Shown: positions 35,704-42,624 of the stretch, piece after piece
Numbering within the stretch: position 1 is the first letter of the stretch
Layout of the letters: every line of letters starts with the position of its first letter
Virus record (IMG/VR): IMGVR_UViG_3300046002_005270
Coordinates: 1-47,709 of that record
Source of the DNA: a virus
Strand: one strand, 5' to 3'
Length of the DNA: 47,709 nt
Program-made: the position numbers and the translations under genes
Notes under the pieces: model-generated
Seen by the model: only the letters and a program-made list of their open reading frames with translations
Databases searched by the model: none
What the model was told of the DNA's origin: nothing

Positions 35704-36315
35704 ATGAGTTTAACATCATTACAGACTAAAATTGGAGTAACAGCTGATGGAGCTTTTGGTCCAGGTACAATGAAAAAAGCAATGGAGTTTTACAAATTAA
35801 CTCCAATAAGAGCAGCACATTTCTTTGCACAAACCTCTCACGAAACAGGAGGTTTTAAAGCATTTTCAGAAAATTTAAATTACTCAGCACAAGGTCTTCA
35901 AGGGATATTTGGAAAATACTTCCCAGGCAATTTAGAAGAATCTTACGCTAGAAATCCTGAGAAAATTGCTAATAGAGTTTATGCTTCAAGAATGGGTAAC
36001 GGTGATGAAAAATCAGGAGATGGTTGGAAATTTAGAGGAAGAGGTGCTCTTCAGTTAACTGGAAAAGATAACTATAAGGCATTTTCAGACTACTTAAAGA
36101 AACCTGAAATCATGACTAACCCTGACCTAGTGGCTACAACTTATTCATTTGAATCAGCAATGTTCTTCTTTGATAAAAACAAATTGTGGTCAATCTGTGA
36201 TCAAGGAATCAATGATGCAGCTATATTAGCTCTTACAAAAAGAATTAACGGTGGTACTCACGGGTTAGAAGATAGAAATCAAAAAACTAAAAAGTATTAC
36301 GAATTTGTAAAGTAG
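35704..36315 (+). CDS. Endolysin, GH19 chitinase-like lysozyme
   Basis: A 203-residue muralytic enzyme. A short N-terminal peptidoglycan-binding-like segment (LQTKIGVTADGAFGPGTM) leads into a GH19-type fold: FFAQTSHETGGFKAFSENL with H46 and the catalytic-type E47, GWKFRGRGALQLTGKDNY, and TKRINGG. It has no signal peptide, so it should need a holin. It has its own late motif and is followed by a holin-like gene and spanin-like genes. Confidence 0.88.
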   Translation: MSLTSLQTKIGVTADGAFGPGTMKKAMEFYKLTPIRAAHFFAQTSHETGGFKAFSENLNYSAQGLQGIFGKYFPGNLEESYARNPEKIANRVYASRMGNGDEKSGDGWKFRGRGALQLTGKDNYKAFSDYLKKPEIMTNPDLVATTYSFESAMFFFDKNKLWSICDQGINDAAILALTKRINGGTHGLEDRNQKTKKYYEFVK

Positions 36316-36326
36316 TTGTATATAGC

Positions 36327-36752
36327 ATGAAAACATCACTTATAATCATATTAACATTGACAACAGCTTGCGCATTTATAGGTTCCTACTTTATGGAACT
36401 TACAGCAGATAACATCGAACAGTACCTTTCAGTAGCATTTGTAGTATTTGCTGATGGTTTTTTTGGTGTATGGGCAGGCACAAAGGCAAAGGGTTTCCAA
36501 ACTTGTAAAGCATTAAAAGTACTAAGAACCTTTGGATTCTGGGTGGTAATGCTATCTGCTATATTAACTATAGAGAAAGGATTTACTGGAACATCATGGT
36601 TAAGTGAAACTATTATGGCTCCATTTTTAGTATTCCAATTAATTTCTATTTTCAAAAATGCTTCAATGGTAGGTATAGTAAAAAATGAGTTACTTATACA
36701 AATTTTAGACAAACTAGACAAACATAAAGGTGAAAGAGATAACAGCAATTAA
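36327..36752 (+). CDS. Phage holin candidate (phi29-type holin family)
   Basis: A 141-residue membrane protein with three to four hydrophobic segments (3-21, 33-52, 66-84, 94-110). FADGFFGVWAGTKAKG, then a basic turn and VLRTFGFWVVMLSAIL, recalls the DxxTG-type phage holin family. The C-terminus is a charged amphipathic helix. It lies just after the endolysin and overlaps the next gene by 23 nt. Confidence 0.65.
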   Translation: MKTSLIIILTLTTACAFIGSYFMELTADNIEQYLSVAFVVFADGFFGVWAGTKAKGFQTCKALKVLRTFGFWVVMLSAILTIEKGFTGTSWLSETIMAPFLVFQLISIFKNASMVGIVKNELLIQILDKLDKHKGERDNSN

Positions 36753-37095
36753 CAAGCAAAATATAGTGTTAGCTATAGTGGCAGGACTATTAATATGGAA
36801 CCTTATCAATACTAGAGGAATTTCTACAGATGTTAAACAATACAAAAAGCAGATAGAGCTAATAGAAACAAAAGTAGACTCTGCAAAAACTATAGACAAA
36901 ACTATAACAGTAAAGATAGACTCAGTCCAACAAAGAGTGTTTGGAATTTCAAAAGAAATTCACTATATTGATAAGAATATAAACATAATAAAAAAACAAA
37001 CAGATGAAAAAGTTAGTAGTTCTAATAGGTTTTCTAATGCTGAGCTTGAGCAGTTTTTCTCAAACAGATACAACCAAAGTAGTAATTCCAACTAA
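36730..37095 (+). CDS. Spanin-like protein: N-terminal anchor and coiled coil
   Basis: A 121-residue protein with a GTG start inside the holin gene. One N-terminal membrane helix (about 11-27, NIVLAIVAGLLIWNLI) precedes a long periplasmic-type coiled coil (YKKQIELIETKVDSAKTI, VQQRVFGISKEIHYIDKN) and a Ser/Asn-rich tail. This is the architecture of an inner-membrane spanin. Its 3' end overlaps the next gene by 92 nt, similar to nested Rz/Rz1 pairs. Confidence 0.55.
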   Translation: MKEITAINKQNIVLAIVAGLLIWNLINTRGISTDVKQYKKQIELIETKVDSAKTIDKTITVKIDSVQQRVFGISKEIHYIDKNINIIKKQTDEKVSSSNRFSNAELEQFFSNRYNQSSNSN

Positions 37096-37405
37096 GACTG
37101 CTAGACTTATAGTAGCAGATCTTATCAGATATGATGGATGTAAATTTGAATTGGAACTTACTAAAGAGAAGATAACAAAACTTCAAGAAAGAGAGGCACA
37201 GAAAGATACCATCATAAAATTATTAAATGATAAGGATGAGAATAATAAATTCATCATTCGTCAACAAGAATTACAAATAGGTCAATATGAACATCTAACA
37301 GATGATCTTCACAAAGAATTAAAATCAGCTAAACGCTCTAGTTTTTTCTGGAAAGCAGGAACAATGTTAGGAATATTCACCTCAGTAGTACTTTTAATAA
37401 AATAA
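37004..37405 (+). CDS. Secreted coiled-coil protein with C-terminal membrane segment (spanin partner candidate)
   Basis: A 133-residue protein: signal peptide MKKLVVLIGFLMLSLSSFSQ, then TKTARLIVADLIRYDGCKFE, a long coiled coil, and a C-terminal hydrophobic helix (WKAGTMLGIFTSVVLLI). It has no lipobox, so it is not a classic outer-membrane o-spanin. Proteins with this TARLI...DL..YD start occur next to lysis genes in other Bacteroidota phages. The overlap with the preceding gene supports a paired function. Confidence 0.55.
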   Translation: MKKLVVLIGFLMLSLSSFSQTDTTKVVIPTKTARLIVADLIRYDGCKFELELTKEKITKLQEREAQKDTIIKLLNDKDENNKFIIRQQELQIGQYEHLTDDLHKELKSAKRSSFFWKAGTMLGIFTSVVLLIK

Positions 37406-37419
37406 TAACTTAAAATAAA

Positions 37420-37722
37420 ATGGATAAAACTAAATTAAAAAATCTTATTAAAGAGGTAATTAAAGAGGCCTTAGAAAACCCAAAATCTTTAAATGAAAGA
37501 GGCCCAGACAAATATGTAGGTAAATATAAAGGCGTTAACATGTATATAGATGATGAAGGTAATTATTACATAAAAGGTAAACAAACCAATTTCACACCGG
37601 TAGCCATTAAAGATTCAGAAGGTACTCAAAGAAGTGATCAAGAAATCAGACAAGATGTTTTAGCGGCTCAAAAACAATCTTATAAAGATTGGAAAATGGA
37701 TATGAGATATGGTAATTATTAA
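37420..37722 (+). CDS. Conserved hypothetical protein
   Basis: A 100-residue soluble protein. It has an amphipathic start KLKNLIKEVIKEALENPK, a type frequent in small virion or scaffold-associated proteins of marine T4-like phages. KYKGVNMYIDDEGNYYIKG follows, with a helical charged C-terminus. Function unknown. It ends just before a composite terminator/promoter. Confidence 0.58.
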   Translation: MDKTKLKNLIKEVIKEALENPKSLNERGPDKYVGKYKGVNMYIDDEGNYYIKGKQTNFTPVAIKDSEGTQRSDQEIRQDVLAAQKQSYKDWKMDMRYGNY

Positions 37723-37732
37723 ATAAAATAAG

Positions 37733-37763
37733 TTTGGCTTCCTAGGAAGCCTTTCTTATATTA
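37733..37763 (+). promoter_or_regulatory. TTTGGC-N18-TATATTA promoter
   Basis: TTTGGC at 37733 and TATATTA at 37757, exact spacing and boxes, 16 nt before the next ATG. Confidence 0.7.
37736..37756 (+). terminator. Hairpin terminator embedded in a promoter
   Basis: GGCTTCC-TA-GGAAGCC then TTTCTT. Same composite layout as at 19672 and 23951. Confidence 0.68.
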
Positions 37764-37779
37764 CCTCAAAATAAAAGTT

Positions 37780-38298
37780 ATGATTTATAATCCATCCTTA
37801 TCTGAAGCTCAATTAGAAAAAGAATTTTCTAAATTACGTAAACTCAAATACAACCAATTTAGATGGTGGAGAATGTATGATAACCCAAAACCACCAAAAC
37901 CAAAACAATCACCATTAATTGATAAAATTAAAAATGGTGATTTTGATTACTCTCATTATCGTTTTCAAGCTATGTGGTGTGAACATGAAATGAATAAAAT
38001 CTACAAAAAAATTGGCCCTGAAGACATGGGTCGTTTTGTAGAAGAAACTTCATTACTTCGTACTAGAAGAAAACGTTTATTAGAAGATTATTTTAAAGAT
38101 GAAGATGAAAAGTTAGAAGAAATAACTATTAATTTTTCCCGAACTTTTAGATTACCTAAAGAAGAAATAAAAGAACTTATGGCCTCGTTTGGGGGAACAT
38201 TAGAAGAAATGTATATTCATTTAGAAAAAAAGCACCCATACAATCAATTTTATTTACCAAAATCATTAAAACATTTACAATCACGTTATGATTTTTAA
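37780..38298 (+). CDS. Conserved hypothetical phage protein
   Basis: A 172-residue, highly charged helical protein: SEAQLEKEFSKLRKLKYNQF, then RFQAMWCEHEMNKIYKKI, RFVEETSLLRTRRKRLLEDY and a C-terminal HPYNQFYLPKSLKHL. Similar proteins are frequent in marine T4-like phages with no assigned role. It has its own strong host-type promoter, suggesting early expression. Confidence 0.62.
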   Translation: MIYNPSLSEAQLEKEFSKLRKLKYNQFRWWRMYDNPKPPKPKQSPLIDKIKNGDFDYSHYRFQAMWCEHEMNKIYKKIGPEDMGRFVEETSLLRTRRKRLLEDYFKDEDEKLEEITINFSRTFRLPKEEIKELMASFGGTLEEMYIHLEKKHPYNQFYLPKSLKHLQSRYDF

Positions 38299-38326
38299 AA
38301 ATACTTATAGTCCCTTATCCATTATC

Positions 38327-38341
38327 AATATTTATAATAAA
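38327..38341 (+). promoter_or_regulatory. Candidate late promoter motif
   Basis: AATATTTATAATAAA, exact consensus, 8 nt before the ATG of the GIY-YIG endonuclease. Confidence 0.6.
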
Positions 38342-38349
38342 TTGATATT

Positions 38350-38925
38350 ATGGAAAATAAACATTATTTATATTACCATTTTAATCCTATTACTAAAAAA
38401 TTATTTTATGTAGGAGTAGGATATAAAAATAGAGCATATACTTTTAAATGGGGGAGAAGTAAACATTATTGTAATTATATAAAAAAACATGGTGATCCCA
38501 TTGTTATTATTAGATATCAAAATTTAGAGGTTGACTATGCTTATGAATTAGAAGAAAGGCTAATTAAGAAATTTGGTAGAGTTGGAATAGAACCTAATGG
38601 AATATTAATTAATAAAAGCAGTGGAGGTAAAACTTCTGGAAATGGAGTTAAACAAATTAGAAACCCTGAATGGAATTCTAATATATCTAAAGCTAAAAAA
38701 GGAAAACCGCAGCATAATGAATTAGGTAAAAAAGCAATAGGAAATAAAAATAGTAAACCTGTTAATCAATATGATTTAAATGGAGTATTTATTAAAGAAT
38801 GGAAATCCCAATTAGAAGCATCAAAATGTTTAAATATAAATTATCAAAGTATAAATAATTGTGTAATGGGGTTATCAAAATCCGCTGGCAATTATATATG
38901 GAAATTAAAAACAAATAAAAAATAA
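38350..38925 (+). CDS. GIY-YIG homing endonuclease with NUMOD DNA-binding domain
   Basis: A 191-residue protein. The N-terminal half has a GIY-YIG-like nuclease: HYLYYHFNP, then KLFYVGVGYKNRAYTF and an acidic YELEERLIKKFG that supplies the catalytic-type Glu. The C-terminal half has a nuclease-linked NUMOD1-type motif: KPVNQYDLNGVFIKEW, ASKCLNINYQSINNCVMG. The first tyrosine of the motif is embedded in an unusual YLYYH. It sits 5 nt before the TGT-like gene and has its own late motif, as expected for a mobile homing gene. Confidence 0.75.
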   Translation: MENKHYLYYHFNPITKKLFYVGVGYKNRAYTFKWGRSKHYCNYIKKHGDPIVIIRYQNLEVDYAYELEERLIKKFGRVGIEPNGILINKSSGGKTSGNGVKQIRNPEWNSNISKAKKGKPQHNELGKKAIGNKNSKPVNQYDLNGVFIKEWKSQLEASKCLNINYQSINNCVMGLSKSAGNYIWKLKTNKK

Positions 38926-38930
38926 AATTT

Positions 38931-39719
38931 ATGAAAGTATCACATGAAGTCCCAATCTCATTATTTGAATATAACAATGAATGGTCAGACTATGATTATT
39001 GTCTCCCTATATTTATGGATAAGTATCCTGAATATAGACAATATTTTTTAGACCAAAGAGAACGAGATCGTTTTATAATAATGGATAATTCTTTATTTGA
39101 GGGTTATTCCCACACAACTCAGGATCTTTTAGAAAAAATCCAATTAGTTCAACCTGATATTTTTATTGTTCCTGATGAATGGAATGATTCAATAATCACG
39201 GCTAAAAACGCCAAATATTGGAAGCAATTCACATTACCCGAACGTACCAAATTAATGGTAGTATTGCAAGGTAAGACCGTAAATGAAATACATTTATTGT
39301 ACCAAACATGTGTAGACTTAGGTTACACACATTTTGCATTTAACCATTCTTCTATTGTGTACCAAGAATTAGGAGGATCCGAGAATCCATTAGCTAACCA
39401 ATCAGTTGGTAGAGTAATGTTAATTGAATATTTGAGATCACAAAATGTTGTTAAAGATTACCATTACATACATTTGTTAGGATGTTCAACTCCTCAAGAA
39501 TTTACTTATTATAGAGATAACTGTCCTGATTTAATCAACTCAGTTGACACTTCAAACCCAATTATTGTAGGAGCTTTAAACCAAAGATATTCAGATGTTG
39601 GGTTATTAACAAAACCTTCAAATAAAATTGAAGAGTTTATGGAAAAAGATTTGTCTTCCTCATTAGAAGATATTATATTTAATGTAAATAAATTTAAAGA
39701 ATTTTGTAATGGAAGATAA
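38931..39719 (+). CDS. TGT-superfamily protein, DpdA-like (7-deazaguanine transglycosylase candidate)
   Basis: A 262-residue protein with features of the tRNA-guanine transglycosylase barrel: IIMDNSLFEGY at the position of the TGT DSGGF loop with a candidate catalytic Asp, FIVPDEWND, LMVVLQGKTVNEIHLL, and DLGYTHFAFNH matching the LG(F)DGYAIGG segment. YIHLLGCSTPQEFTYYRDN and LINSVDTSNPI follow. Phage members of this superfamily (DpdA) exchange guanine in DNA for 7-deazaguanines. The QueC-like gene 290 nt downstream, which would make the preQ0 base, supports that role over tRNA modification. DNA as the substrate is inference. Confidence 0.68.
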   Translation: MKVSHEVPISLFEYNNEWSDYDYCLPIFMDKYPEYRQYFLDQRERDRFIIMDNSLFEGYSHTTQDLLEKIQLVQPDIFIVPDEWNDSIITAKNAKYWKQFTLPERTKLMVVLQGKTVNEIHLLYQTCVDLGYTHFAFNHSSIVYQELGGSENPLANQSVGRVMLIEYLRSQNVVKDYHYIHLLGCSTPQEFTYYRDNCPDLINSVDTSNPIIVGALNQRYSDVGLLTKPSNKIEEFMEKDLSSSLEDIIFNVNKFKEFCNGR

Positions 39720-39720
39720 A

Positions 39721-39954
39721 ATGATGTCATTGTATGACTTTTTAGGTTATGCTGCTGGTCAAGAATTAGGAGGTTTAGTGTGTAAGACTGCTGTGAAGTT
39801 AAAAGAACCTATCCAAGAGAGAGAAATTACTAATACTAGATATAAAGGTAAAGTTCATCTTTATAGAAAAGAATTTCTAGAAGAGTACTTTAGGCTGAAA
39901 AAAGAAGCAGATTATGAACCTTCTATAGGGGATCGTCAAGATTATCAATTATAA
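39721..39954 (+). CDS. Conserved small phage protein
   Basis: About 77 residues: MMSLYDFLGYAAGQELGGLV, a helical middle, and TRYKGKVHLYRKEFLEEYF. Proteins with the SLYDxLGxAAG start and KGKxxLYxxxFLxEYF end recur in T4-like phages; function unknown. I chose the ATG 1 nt after the upstream stop because it matches the family start; an ATG at 39709 in frame would add four residues and overlap the TGT-like gene. Confidence 0.62.
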   Translation: MMSLYDFLGYAAGQELGGLVCKTAVKLKEPIQEREITNTRYKGKVHLYRKEFLEEYFRLKKEADYEPSIGDRQDYQL

Positions 39955-40007
39955 AATAGCGTTTGCCTATACGCTTAAAATACCTGGCTTATTTAAAATT
40001 ATAAATT

Positions 40008-40976
40008 ATGTCTAAAAAACATGTTGTAGTATCACTTTCAGGTGGTATGGACTCAAGTACTTTGTTACTTAGATGTCTAAAAGAGTATGATACAGTTACG
40101 GCTATTAGCTTTGACTATGGTCAAAAACACAGAGTAGAGCTAGAGAGAGCTCAATCATTAGTAGAGTATATTAGAAGTACTTTCTTTACTAATATGGAAA
40201 AATCAAATCCCAATATTTCATTTACTCCTCCTGGATTATATGGAGGTAAAGATGAAAGTGTTATTAAGTACCGTCAAATCAAATTAGACGGATTAGTTGA
40301 TTTATTAGATTCAGCTTTAGTAACAGGAGGAGAAGATGTACCAGAAGGTCACTATGCAGAAGATAATATGAAAGCAACAGTTGTTCCTAACAGAAACAAG
40401 ATATTTGCTTCTATTACTCAAGCAGTAGCTTTATCAGTTGCAAATAGAACAGGAGAGACTTGTGACATTGCAATGGGTATCCACGCAGGTGATCATGCAA
40501 TATATCCAGACTGTAGACAAGAATTCAGAGATGCAGACGATGCAGCTTTTAGAATGGGTAACTGGGATGCTGAAAGAGTAGGTTATTTTACACCTTACTT
40601 ACAAGGAGATAAATTTACCATCTTACAAGACGGAGAAGTACTATGTAAAGAGTTAGGATTAGATTTTAATGAAGTTTATAAAAGAACTAATACTTCTTAT
40701 AAGCCAATTTGGATACCAGCTCCTGTAAATCAAGAATGGTTAGAAAACGAACTATTAGCAAAAATTGGTACAGAAGAAGAACTAATTAAAACTCACGAAC
40801 ATTACGTAGGTGAATGGTACTCAGACTATAAATCAGCTTCATCAGTTGAAAGAGTAGAAGCATTTATTAAACTAGGAAGAAAAGATCCAGCACCTTATGC
40901 AGACGAAACAGGACCAGTAACATGGGAACATGTAGTAGCGGAAGTAACAAAAGTATTAGATAACCATAACAAATAA
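40008..40976 (+). CDS. queC: QueC-like 7-cyano-7-deazaguanine synthase lacking the zinc cysteines
   Basis: A 322-residue PP-loop enzyme. The ATP motif LSGGMDSS is at residues 10-17, with SFDYGQKHRVELERA, a VVPNRNKIF segment matching QueC FVPGRN, and IAMGIHAGDHAIYPDCRQEF matching the substrate region. QueC normally has a C-terminal four-Cys zinc site; here the aligned SASSVERVEAFIKLG replaces the usual CxxCVERxEAF and no Cys remains. It is about 90 residues longer than typical QueC. It should act on 7-carboxy-7-deazaguanine to give preQ0, or a relative of that reaction. A small hairpin (AGCGT/ACGCT, 39958-39977) lies upstream. Confidence 0.82.
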   Translation: MSKKHVVVSLSGGMDSSTLLLRCLKEYDTVTAISFDYGQKHRVELERAQSLVEYIRSTFFTNMEKSNPNISFTPPGLYGGKDESVIKYRQIKLDGLVDLLDSALVTGGEDVPEGHYAEDNMKATVVPNRNKIFASITQAVALSVANRTGETCDIAMGIHAGDHAIYPDCRQEFRDADDAAFRMGNWDAERVGYFTPYLQGDKFTILQDGEVLCKELGLDFNEVYKRTNTSYKPIWIPAPVNQEWLENELLAKIGTEEELIKTHEHYVGEWYSDYKSASSVERVEAFIKLGRKDPAPYADETGPVTWEHVVAEVTKVLDNHNK

Positions 40977-40980
40977 AATT

Positions 40981-41313
40981 ATGTTTGAAGCAAGCACAAA
41001 CCTAGTAAACGGATACTCAGGTACCACAATAACAACTAACACCTTAGGAACACCTTATATTAGAACAACAAGTAATTTAGGCTTATCACAAGCAGTCACA
41101 AATCAAAATAATATGACAAAACAAGTAAAAGTAGCAGTATTTACTATAGAAAGAAATGATAAAAATGAAGTTATTTCTTCAAAATTTATTAAAGAATTAT
41201 GGGTTGAACAAAAGAATAGTTCATCTATTGAATTAGCAGTATCTAAATTTTTAGAACCTGATTTTGACCCAGAAACAATTGTAATAAAAATACTCTATAC
41301 TGCTTTATTTTAA
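40981..41313 (+). CDS. Hypothetical protein
   Basis: A 110-residue soluble protein with a Ser/Thr/Asn-rich first part and a beta-like second part KQVKVAVFTIERNDKNEVISSKFIKELW ending in VIKILYTALF. It is packed 4 nt after queC and 1 nt before the next gene. I do not recognise the family. Confidence 0.5.
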   Translation: MFEASTNLVNGYSGTTITTNTLGTPYIRTTSNLGLSQAVTNQNNMTKQVKVAVFTIERNDKNEVISSKFIKELWVEQKNSSSIELAVSKFLEPDFDPETIVIKILYTALF

Positions 41314-41314
41314 T

Positions 41315-41578
41315 ATGGGACTTTATAGAAAGAAACCAGTTGTAATTGAAGCAGTTCAATTAAGAGACTTAGAAGTACGTACCTTAATGGCACTTCAAAA
41401 CTTTGCTGGATTAGGTAATGATATTTTTCGAGTTGAATCAGATGGTATTGTAATTAAAACTCTAGAAGGGGATATGAAAGCTTCAATAGGTGACTTTATC
41501 ATTAAAGGCATACAGGGAGAATTTTATCCATGCAAACCAGATATTTTTGAAAAAACTTACGAAGAAGTTTGGGATTAA
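41315..41578 (+). CDS. Conserved small phage protein (PGDYG-type)
   Basis: An 87-residue protein: GLYRKKPVVIEAVQL, then IVIKTLEGDMKASIGDFIIKGIQGEFYPCKPDIFEKTYE. This is a very common small protein of phages and prophages, usually annotated by its PGDYIIxGVxGExYPC core; here SIGDFIIKG. Function unknown. The next promoter's -33 box lies in its last codons. Confidence 0.75.
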   Translation: MGLYRKKPVVIEAVQLRDLEVRTLMALQNFAGLGNDIFRVESDGIVIKTLEGDMKASIGDFIIKGIQGEFYPCKPDIFEKTYEEVWD

Positions 41579-41598
41579 CAAAAAAATTTCATATATTT
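41568..41598 (+). promoter_or_regulatory. TTTGGG-N18-TATATTT promoter
   Basis: TTTGGG at 41568, inside the end of the previous gene, and TATATTT at 41592. 35 nt before the lipoprotein ATG. Confidence 0.62.
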
Positions 41599-41633
41599 AA
41601 GTATAAATTAATTAACAAATAAAAAAACAAAAA

Positions 41634-41807
41634 ATGAAAAAAGTATTTTTAGTATTAGCATTAGTAGCAACAGTTTTAGTATCTTGTAATCAAGTAAACA
41701 CAGCTGAAACATCAACATTAGATTCAACAGCAGTAGTAGTTGATACAGTACAAGTTGATTCAACATCAGTTGACACAGTAGCAGTAGATACTACAGCTAC
41801 AAAGTAA
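41634..41807 (+). CDS. Small lipoprotein
   Basis: A 57-residue lipoprotein: hydrophobic signal KKVFLVLALVATVLVSC with lipobox LVSC (Cys18), then a short mature part made of Val/Asp/Thr/Ser repeats (VVVDTVQVDSTSVDTVAVD). Bacteroidota lipoproteins use the same signal. It has its own host-type promoter and its stop codon is the start of a structured RNA. Phage lipoproteins often block superinfection or receptor use; that role is inference. Confidence 0.68.
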   Translation: MKKVFLVLALVATVLVSCNQVNTAETSTLDSTAVVVDTVQVDSTSVDTVAVDTTATK

Positions 41808-41927
41808 TTACCAACGCTCGCTGTTAATTGAGAAGTAGAGTGTATTAATTTCCGAACAAGGGTTAATAGTAGGAAGAGCTCACTCATTGCACTCAATCAG
41901 TAACCCTGAAAGACCAAGGTTGGTAAT
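41807..41927 (+). ncRNA. Structured RNA after the lipoprotein gene
   Basis: Closing stem ATTACCAAC / GTTGGTAAT (9 bp). Nested inside are GTTA-ATTGAG with CTCAAT-CAG-TAAC, GAGTG with CACTC, and TATTAA with TTAATA, giving one long branched hairpin of about 120 nt. No family recognised. The 5' arm overlaps the lipoprotein stop codon. Confidence 0.55.
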
Positions 41928-41933
41928 AAAAAA

Positions 41934-42022
41934 GAGTCGATTGGTGTAAGTGGGAATAAATACCACATTAGAGTAACATCGAGGCTGCCTCGGGATGAGG
42001 GTTCGAATCCCTCATCGACTCC
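41934..42022 (+). ncRNA. tRNA-like RNA without a normal anticodon arm
   Basis: Acceptor-like GAGTCGA / TCGACTC and a T-arm with TTCGAAT loop (stem TGAGGG/CCCTCA). Between them lie a TGGT...ACCA hairpin and a CGAGG-CTG-CCTCG hairpin rather than D and anticodon arms. No loop with T33 and an anticodon is visible. Confidence 0.55.
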
Positions 42023-42032
42023 AAATTAAAAA

Positions 42033-42128
42033 CTACTTGAGTAAGCGGATATGGTCAATCAACAGTCCGAAGAAGGTACAGGTAAATCAATATGAGATAG
42101 GGATGGCCGAGCCCAGATAGGTAAGTAG
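42033..42128 (+). ncRNA. Possible structured spacer RNA
   Basis: Ends pair as CTACTT / AAGTAG (6 bp) with small inner helices. The stem is short enough to be chance; reported because neighbouring spacers show the same layout. Confidence 0.25.
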
Positions 42129-42181
42129 GAAGTTAGTGTTTTTTAGGAGGATTGAATTAGTTTTTAACATTAACGAAAATT

Positions 42182-42262
42182 AGTCAGGTGGGCGTAATGA
42201 GGGATGGTGCCCGAATCCATGAAATAATGGTTGCTTATCCGGTTCGAGTCCGGCCCTGACTA
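42182..42262 (+). ncRNA. tRNA-like RNA with abnormal anticodon arm
   Basis: Acceptor AGTCAGG / CCTGACT with discriminator A and CAAA after it, a GGGC...GCCC D-like arm with a long loop, a T-arm with TTCGAGT, and a CCAT-GAAATA-ATGG hairpin with a 6-nt loop where the anticodon arm should be. Confidence 0.5.
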
Positions 42263-42270
42263 CAAATTAA

Positions 42271-42282
42271 ACTACCGTTCTT
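42271..42282. repeat. Inverted repeat, left arm, flanking a membrane ORF
   Basis: ACTACCGTTCTT, exact reverse complement of 42625-42636; the pair encloses the ORF at 42304. Confidence 0.85.
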
Positions 42283-42303
42283 TGAAATAAACTAAATATA
42301 ACT

Positions 42304-42615
42304 ATGGAACAAATTTTAGCATTTGTTTTAGGTGTTAGTGCAGTTGCCTTTGTATGGGTAGTTGTGGTAGCGTTTAAGACAGCAAGCAAAGTAAAGGGAT
42401 TTGAAAAACAATTCCAATCTATATACACATCTTTAATTAACAGAGATGAATTAGTAAATCGTAGAATAGACGAAGAAATCAACAGAGTAGATCTAATCTA
42501 CAGCGAATGTAACAGACATACAGACTCCAGAGTAGATAAATTAGAAGCAAAAATCTTATCAGTTAATAAGGATGGTTGCAAACCTGTTAAGAAAAAAAAA
42601 TTAATAAAAGGATAA
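42304..42615 (+). CDS. Small membrane-anchored coiled-coil protein
   Basis: A 103-residue protein. N-terminal membrane helix (about 4-26, ILAFVLGVSAVAFVWVVVVA) followed by a charged helix (FEKQFQSIYTSLINRDEL, RVDKLEAKILSV) and a Lys-rich end. The gene lies within the tRNA region between two 12-nt inverted repeats that could fold its whole transcript into a closed stem. No known family. Confidence 0.6.
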   Translation: MEQILAFVLGVSAVAFVWVVVVAFKTASKVKGFEKQFQSIYTSLINRDELVNRRIDEEINRVDLIYSECNRHTDSRVDKLEAKILSVNKDGCKPVKKKKLIKG

Positions 42616-42624
42616 ATTAATCCG

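Noticed and set aside
39957-40007. TTTGCC with downstream AT-rich sequence before queC, considered as another TTTGG-type promoter or a preQ1 riboswitch
   Set aside because: No TATATT box at the fixed 18-nt spacing, and the only hairpin (AGCGT/ACGCT) does not fit a preQ1 aptamer.
42046-42262. Group I intron considered for the odd segment before the tRNA-like RNA at 42182
   Set aside because: A few phrases recall intron core elements, but I could not assemble the P3-P8 core or find flanking exons of a split tRNA or gene.
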